Position numbers and translations under genes: made by a program
In this document: piece after piece, positions 6,263-9,278 of the stretch
How the letters are laid out: each line of letters starts with the position of its first letter
Position numbering within the stretch: the first letter of the stretch is position 1
NCBI GenBank assembly: GCA_030036915.1
Contig: JASHSC010000623.1
Coordinates: 1 to 9,278, forward strand
Direction of reading: 5' to 3'
Source of the DNA: Terriglobia bacterium
GTDB taxonomy: Bacteria; Acidobacteriota; Terriglobia; UBA7540
DNA length: 9,278 nucleotides
Notes under the pieces: generated by a model
What the model saw: only the letters and a program-made list of their open reading frames with translations
Told to the model about the DNA's origin: nothing
Database searches by the model: none

Positions 6263-6931
6263 TCACGGATTCTCCTGTACTAAACAATTGCCGGGTTTGG
6301 AATTCAGCTTTTCGCGGAGCAGTTGCATACCGCGATGCAGATTAACGCGCACGGAGCCGTGCGTCATCCCGGTGCGAGCGGCGATCTCCGGGCCGGTCAT
6401 GTTCTCGACGAGGCGCAGGATCAACGTTTCGCGGTAGGCCTCGGGAAGTCTGCGAATAGCGTCCAAAATGAACAGACCTTCAGGGTCAGCCGTGGCACTG
6501 CCGGACTCATGCTCAGCCTCCGGCGCATCCTCCGACTGTTGCTCTTCCGGTCGCGACCGCCGATGGTAATCGTTGGCCAAATTGCGGGCGATGGTGGTGA
6601 GCCACGCTCCAAAGCTCGTCGCTTGGCGCAGAGCGGCCAAGCGACGAAGGGCCATCACAAAGACGTCCTGCATCAGGTCGTCAACGGCACCCAGCGGAAC
6701 GCGTGCCATGAGAACTCCATGAACGACGGGGGCGTAGAGATCGTAAAGCCGCCCGAATGCGGCCCGGTCGCCAGCTCGCGCCGCGGTCACCAGTCGCGCA
6801 ACTTCTCCCACATCGGGCGGCACGTTAGGCGACACTTCCGCCGGCACTTCGGACTCGGATCGAGTCTTCACGAGCCGATAATCCCAGCCCGGCGCGAGCA
6901 GGTCAACTCGGTAATTTGGCCTCGAGGCCAT
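6263..6931 (-). CDS. ECF-family RNA polymerase sigma factor
   Basis: The product has 222 residues from ATG 6931. Sigma region 2 covers about 45-125, with 'GDRAAFGRLYDLYAPVV', the acidic region 2.2 helix DDLMQDVFVMALRRL that binds the RNA polymerase clamp helices, and 'SFGAWLTTIARNLANDYHRR' for -10 recognition. An acidic linker (about 128-150) leads to sigma region 4 (about 153-210), with 'RLPEAYRETLILRLVENMTGPEIA' and the helix-turn-helix 'GMTHGSVRVNLHRGMQLLREKL' for -35 contact. Regions 1 and 3 are absent, as expected for an ECF factor. About 40 residues precede region 2. The frame stays open to 7081, but that would overlap the divergent DUF3300 gene and adds residues unlike any sigma factor. 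The ribosome-binding site for ATG 6931 (GGGGAA, 9 bases upstream) is weak, and ATG 7018 is possible. It is followed 2 bases later by its FecR-like partner, so the two are co-transcribed. Confidence 0.9.
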   Translation of the reverse strand: MASRPNYRVDLLAPGWDYRLVKTRSESEVPAEVSPNVPPDVGEVARLVTAARAGDRAAFGRLYDLYAPVVHGVLMARVPLGAVDDLMQDVFVMALRRLAALRQATSFGAWLTTIARNLANDYHRRSRPEEQQSEDAPEAEHESGSATADPEGLFILDAIRRLPEAYRETLILRLVENMTGPEIAARTGMTHGSVRVNLHRGMQLLREKLNSKPGNCLVQENP

Positions 6932-7072
6932 GCGCGCATATTCCCCACTGCCACAGTAGACGGATTGGGAGGGCAGAGTGTTAGCGGCTAAAGGGGTGAA
7001 ACCCTGAAGGCCGATCATACGTCCTACTGGAAGTGCGGGTAGCAGGTTTGGCTCCGCGCGGGAGAAGGAACG
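6932..7072. promoter_or_regulatory. Divergent intergenic region between the sigma factor and DUF3300 genes
   Basis: These 141 bases separate two divergently transcribed genes and should carry promoters in both directions. I could not identify convincing -35/-10 elements on either strand. A weak stem (AGGGGT/ACCCT around a GAA loop) lies near 6990-7003. A good ribosome-binding site, GGAGAAGGA at 7061-7069, precedes the plus-strand gene. Confidence 0.35.
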
Positions 7073-7954
7073 ATGCGGCATCGAGTACGATTGCGGAAGC
7101 CCATGCTCACGATGCTTTCGATGGCCCTCATGTTGTGCGCAGCTTCAGGGTTTCTGCCAGCGCAGGCGCCGCCATCCTATTCTCCGGTCGAGCTTGACAG
7201 GGTAGTGGCCCGGATTGCCCTTTATCCGGATCCCCTTGTCGCGCAGATTCTTGCCGCGGCTACCTACCCGGACCAGATTCCAGAGGCCGCAGCATGGGCG
7301 GATGAACACCATTATCTGCAAGGTGACGATTTGGCGCGGGCGATTACGGAAGACCACGTTACCTGGGACCCCAGCGTGCAGTCCTTGCTGCCTTTTCCTT
7401 CCGTCTTGGACATGATGGCTTCGGATATGGATTGGACCTCCGAGTTAGGCAATGCGTTTCTTGCCCAGCATGATGATGTGATGGATGCAATCCAACGGCA
7501 GCGCAAGAAGGCCCGGGATTATGGCTATCTCACGACCAACGGGCAGGTGGTGGTTTCAACGGGCCCCTACATCACCATCGTTCCGGTGAATCCCGCGTTC
7601 ATTTGCGTTCCCGTGTATAACCCGCTGGTGGTATTTGCCGCACCCGCGCGGGGATTCTTCGTGGGCGGGGCCATCCGCTTTGGTTTCGGAATCAGCATCG
7701 GCGTCGCCTTTGCCCCCTGGGGATGGGGCACGACGCGCATCGTATGGGGCAGTCACGCCGTTTTCATCGCCGGAGCGCGTTGGGGCCGCACCTGGGCCAA
7801 TCGTGGCACCTACGTGCATCCCTACAGCGCCTTCCACCCCTGGGGAGGACCTCGTGGCCCAGAGCAGCATCCGTTGATTAAGCGCAGTGAGGAAGAGCGA
7901 AATGCCGCGCGTGAAGGACGTGCGCGGGTCGAGGAGCACGGGGGCCGGCGGTAG
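7073..7954 (+). CDS. DUF3300 family exported protein
   Basis: The product has 293 residues. ATG 7073 follows GGAGAAGGA. A basic n-region (RHRVRLRK) and hydrophobic core (11-28) form a signal peptide with likely cleavage after PAQA near residue 32. The DUF3300 hallmarks are plain: 'LDRVVARIALYPDPLVAQILAAATYP' spans about 41-66, 'WDPSVQSLLPFPSVLDMM' about 98-115, 'DWTSELGNAFLAQHDDVMDAIQ' about 120-141, and 'VPVYNP' near 179-184. Past residue 190 the protein turns glycine- and aromatic-rich (GGAIRFGFG, APWGWGT, WGSHAVF), and it ends in a charged, disordered tail of about 35 residues. It is a family of secreted or periplasmic proteins without an established role. The gene stands alone on the plus strand, divergent from the sigma factor, and could be one of its targets, but no promoter motif confirms this. 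LMLC in the signal does not fit a lipoprotein box, because the residue before Cys is Leu. Confidence 0.88.
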   Translation: MRHRVRLRKPMLTMLSMALMLCAASGFLPAQAPPSYSPVELDRVVARIALYPDPLVAQILAAATYPDQIPEAAAWADEHHYLQGDDLARAITEDHVTWDPSVQSLLPFPSVLDMMASDMDWTSELGNAFLAQHDDVMDAIQRQRKKARDYGYLTTNGQVVVSTGPYITIVPVNPAFICVPVYNPLVVFAAPARGFFVGGAIRFGFGISIGVAFAPWGWGTTRIVWGSHAVFIAGARWGRTWANRGTYVHPYSAFHPWGGPRGPEQHPLIKRSEEERNAAREGRARVEEHGGRR

Positions 7955-7980
7955 CGCCGTCACTTCCCCGGTTCATGAAC
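7946..7980. other. Short palindromes between convergent genes
   Basis: CGGCG (7946-7950) and CGCCG (7955-7959) form a 5-bp stem, with the DUF3300 stop codon TAG in its 4-base loop. A perfect 10-bp palindrome, GTTCATGAAC, follows at 7971-7980, just past the stop of the aminotransferase on the other strand. Neither has a T run, so termination here is only a possibility. Confidence 0.25.
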
Positions 7981-7982
7981 GG

Positions 7983-9278
7983 TTAAGCCAAAGCGCTGGC
8001 GTTCGATTGCACTTTGTGGAAGGCCTCCAAAACGTCGTCAACATCGCTCTTTTCGCCGATGAGCATATTCTGCTCCAGCAAAAACGCGGTGGCGCATAAT
8101 TGGTCGTTGCGCGGCAGTTGGTTCTTGCTCCGGTAATTCTCCAGCCGGTCGGGCGAAAACGCCAACTGAAATCCCCGCGAATTAAGACTCCGCTCGAGGT
8201 GCGGTTCCTTGTTGTGGGGGTTATAACCGGCCTCCGCCATAATCCCCTCGGCCTTGAGCGCCGCCACCACATTTTCCCGCGGAACATTTTGAAAATGCTC
8301 CGGGTCGAAGCGCACGCCGAAGCAGTAGTGATTTTGCCGCGTTGATTCGGGGTAATTCTCCTGCGTCACGAATCCGGGAATCTTCTTCATCTCGGTCTGC
8401 AAGTAGAGCGCGTGAGCCTCCCGCCTGGCGCAGAGCTCCTCATAGCGCTCGAGTTCGCCCATCAATACCGCGGCGGCGAAATCCGAGATACGATACTTGA
8501 AACCGCGCATCTCGTAGCGGTGGGTCTTGGGATCAGAGCCGAAGTTCCTGAACATGTATGCCCTGGAAATCAGTTCTTCATCGTCGCTCACCAGCGCGCC
8601 CGCCTCGCCGCCGGGAAGCACTTTGGATTCCTGAAAGCTGAAGCAGCCCATCGTGCCGAACGTTCCGACCTTCCTGCCCTTCCATTCGGCATGGTGCGCC
8701 TGGCAGGCGTCCTCGATGACCGGAATTTTGTGCTTCTTGCCGATTGCCAATACTTTGTCGAGATTCGCGGGCGCGCCGTAGATATGCACGGGCATGATGG
8801 CGCGGGTGTGCTCGGTGATGCGGTGTTCAATGTCGTCCGCGTCGATTTGAAAGGTCTTGAGATCGACGTCAGCAAAGACGGGCAGGGAGTAACCCATCAT
8901 GATGGCGTCGATGGTGGCGATGTAGGTGTAGGGTGAGGTGATGACCTCATCGCCCGGGCCCACGCCCAGGAGTTCCAGGGCGATTTGCAGGGCGTGGGTT
9001 CCGCAGGGTGTCATCACGCAGCCTCGCAATCCCACCTTTCCTGCCCAGGCTTTTTCAAACCGGGGAATGAATTCCGCGTCCGTGGTACACCATCGATGGT
9101 TGCGCAACGCCTTTAGGATGTTCTGCTCCTCTACTTCTGTGGTCTGGGGCCAAACCGGGAATGGAGTCGAGCGCACGGGAGTGCCGCCGTGCAAGGCCAG
9201 CGCGTTTGGACTGCCGGAAACCGCAAAGGCGCGCGGTGCCGCGCCCGCCACAGCCAATCCCGCTGATGTTCTCCCCAG
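7983..9278 (-). CDS. DegT/DnrJ/EryC1/StrS aminotransferase, probably Tat-exported, 5' end outside the window
   Basis: The frame is open from the right edge to the TAA at 7983-7985, giving 431 visible residues. A TTG at 9257 is in frame but is not a convincing start, because coding-like sequence continues upstream. The visible N-terminus, LGRTSAGLAVAGAAPRAFA, looks like the hydrophobic part and cleavage site of a twin-arginine signal; the RR pair itself would lie outside the window. Numbered from TTG 9257, the fold-type I PLP enzyme starts with 'LALHGGTPVR' and 'FPVWPQTTEVEEQNIL'. It has the phosphate-binding CGTHALQIAL (85-94), VIEDACQAHHAEWKGRKVG (180-198) with Asp183 for the pyridine nitrogen, and FSFQESKVLPGGEAG (206-220) with Lys212 as the Schiff-base lysine. 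Both key residues are present, so activity is likely. Family members transaminate keto-sugars or cyclic ketones for sugar, aminocyclitol or antibiotic building blocks. The motif style is closest to the AHBA-synthase-like branch. The substrate is unknown. Confidence 0.88.
   Translation of the reverse strand: MGRTSAGLAVAGAAPRAFAVSGSPNALALHGGTPVRSTPFPVWPQTTEVEEQNILKALRNHRWCTTDAEFIPRFEKAWAGKVGLRGCVMTPCGTHALQIALELLGVGPGDEVITSPYTYIATIDAIMMGYSLPVFADVDLKTFQIDADDIEHRITEHTRAIMPVHIYGAPANLDKVLAIGKKHKIPVIEDACQAHHAEWKGRKVGTFGTMGCFSFQESKVLPGGEAGALVSDDEELISRAYMFRNFGSDPKTHRYEMRGFKYRISDFAAAVLMGELERYEELCARREAHALYLQTEMKKIPGFVTQENYPESTRQNHYCFGVRFDPEHFQNVPRENVVAALKAEGIMAEAGYNPHNKEPHLERSLNSRGFQLAFSPDRLENYRSKNQLPRNDQLCATAFLLEQNMLIGEKSDVDDVLEAFHKVQSNASALA

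Noticed and set aside
5115..6437. A 440-codon plus-strand open frame opposite the FecR-like and sigma genes
   Set aside because: It is antisense to two genes with clear domains, ribosome-binding sites and gene order. Its translation has no family resemblance, and long antisense frames are common at this GC.
6932..7081. Extended N-terminus of the sigma factor up to 7081
   Set aside because: It would overlap the start of the divergent DUF3300 gene, and the added 50 residues look non-conserved.
7133..7144. Possible lipoprotein box (LMLC) in the DUF3300 protein
   Set aside because: The residue before Cys is Leu, which signal peptidase II does not normally accept, and a PAQA cleavage site fits better.
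8412..8936. A 174-codon plus-strand open frame opposite the aminotransferase
   Set aside because: It lies wholly inside the catalytic domain of the minus-strand gene and resembles no protein family I know.

Overview
This window comes from a bacterial chromosome of moderately high GC, most likely an Acidobacteriota (Terriglobia/Koribacter-like). That assignment is an inference. It rests on the mix of families: an acidobacterial-style HEAT-repeat protein, a FecR-like protein with a DYLWD/PDPE N-terminus, a DUF3300 protein, an exported HEWGTF-motif protein, and a DegT-type aminotransferase that seems to carry a Tat signal. Eight protein genes fill almost all of the DNA. I see no tRNA, rRNA, CRISPR array, insertion sequence or phage gene.

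Layout, left to right. (1) Plus strand, 1-2905: a HEAT-repeat protein that enters from beyond the left edge, then a two-helix membrane protein with a degenerate GGDEF domain. The two probably form one transcription unit. (2) A 172-base convergent gap (2906-3077) holds a CACAGAG-type imperfect inverted repeat and a separate stem-loop. (3) Minus strand, 4936 to 3078: two exported proteins of unknown function (an N-terminal ICHPFEIG motif and a HEWGTF motif), overlapping by ATGA and so translationally coupled. (4) A 214-base gap (4937-5150) contains a good intrinsic terminator for the next unit and the presumed promoter region of the exported pair. (5) Minus strand, 6931 to 5151: an ECF sigma factor followed 2 bases later by a membrane FecR-like regulator, a typical sigma/regulator pair. 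(6) A divergent gap, then a plus-strand DUF3300 exported protein (7073-7954). (7) Minus strand, 9278 to 7983: a PLP-dependent DegT/DnrJ/EryC1/StrS aminotransferase cut by the right edge, whose visible N-terminus looks like the end of a twin-arginine signal peptide.

How they may work together: the sigma/FecR pair probably senses a cell-envelope condition and controls an unknown regulon. The adjacent exported proteins are possible but unproven targets, because a terminator separates them from the sigma unit. The HEAT/degenerate-GGDEF pair looks like a scaffold or signalling module at the inner membrane. The best candidate for something undescribed is the coupled exported pair at 3078-4936. The possible Tat export of an aminotransferase comes second. 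Nothing here is recognisable as a defence system or mobile cassette.
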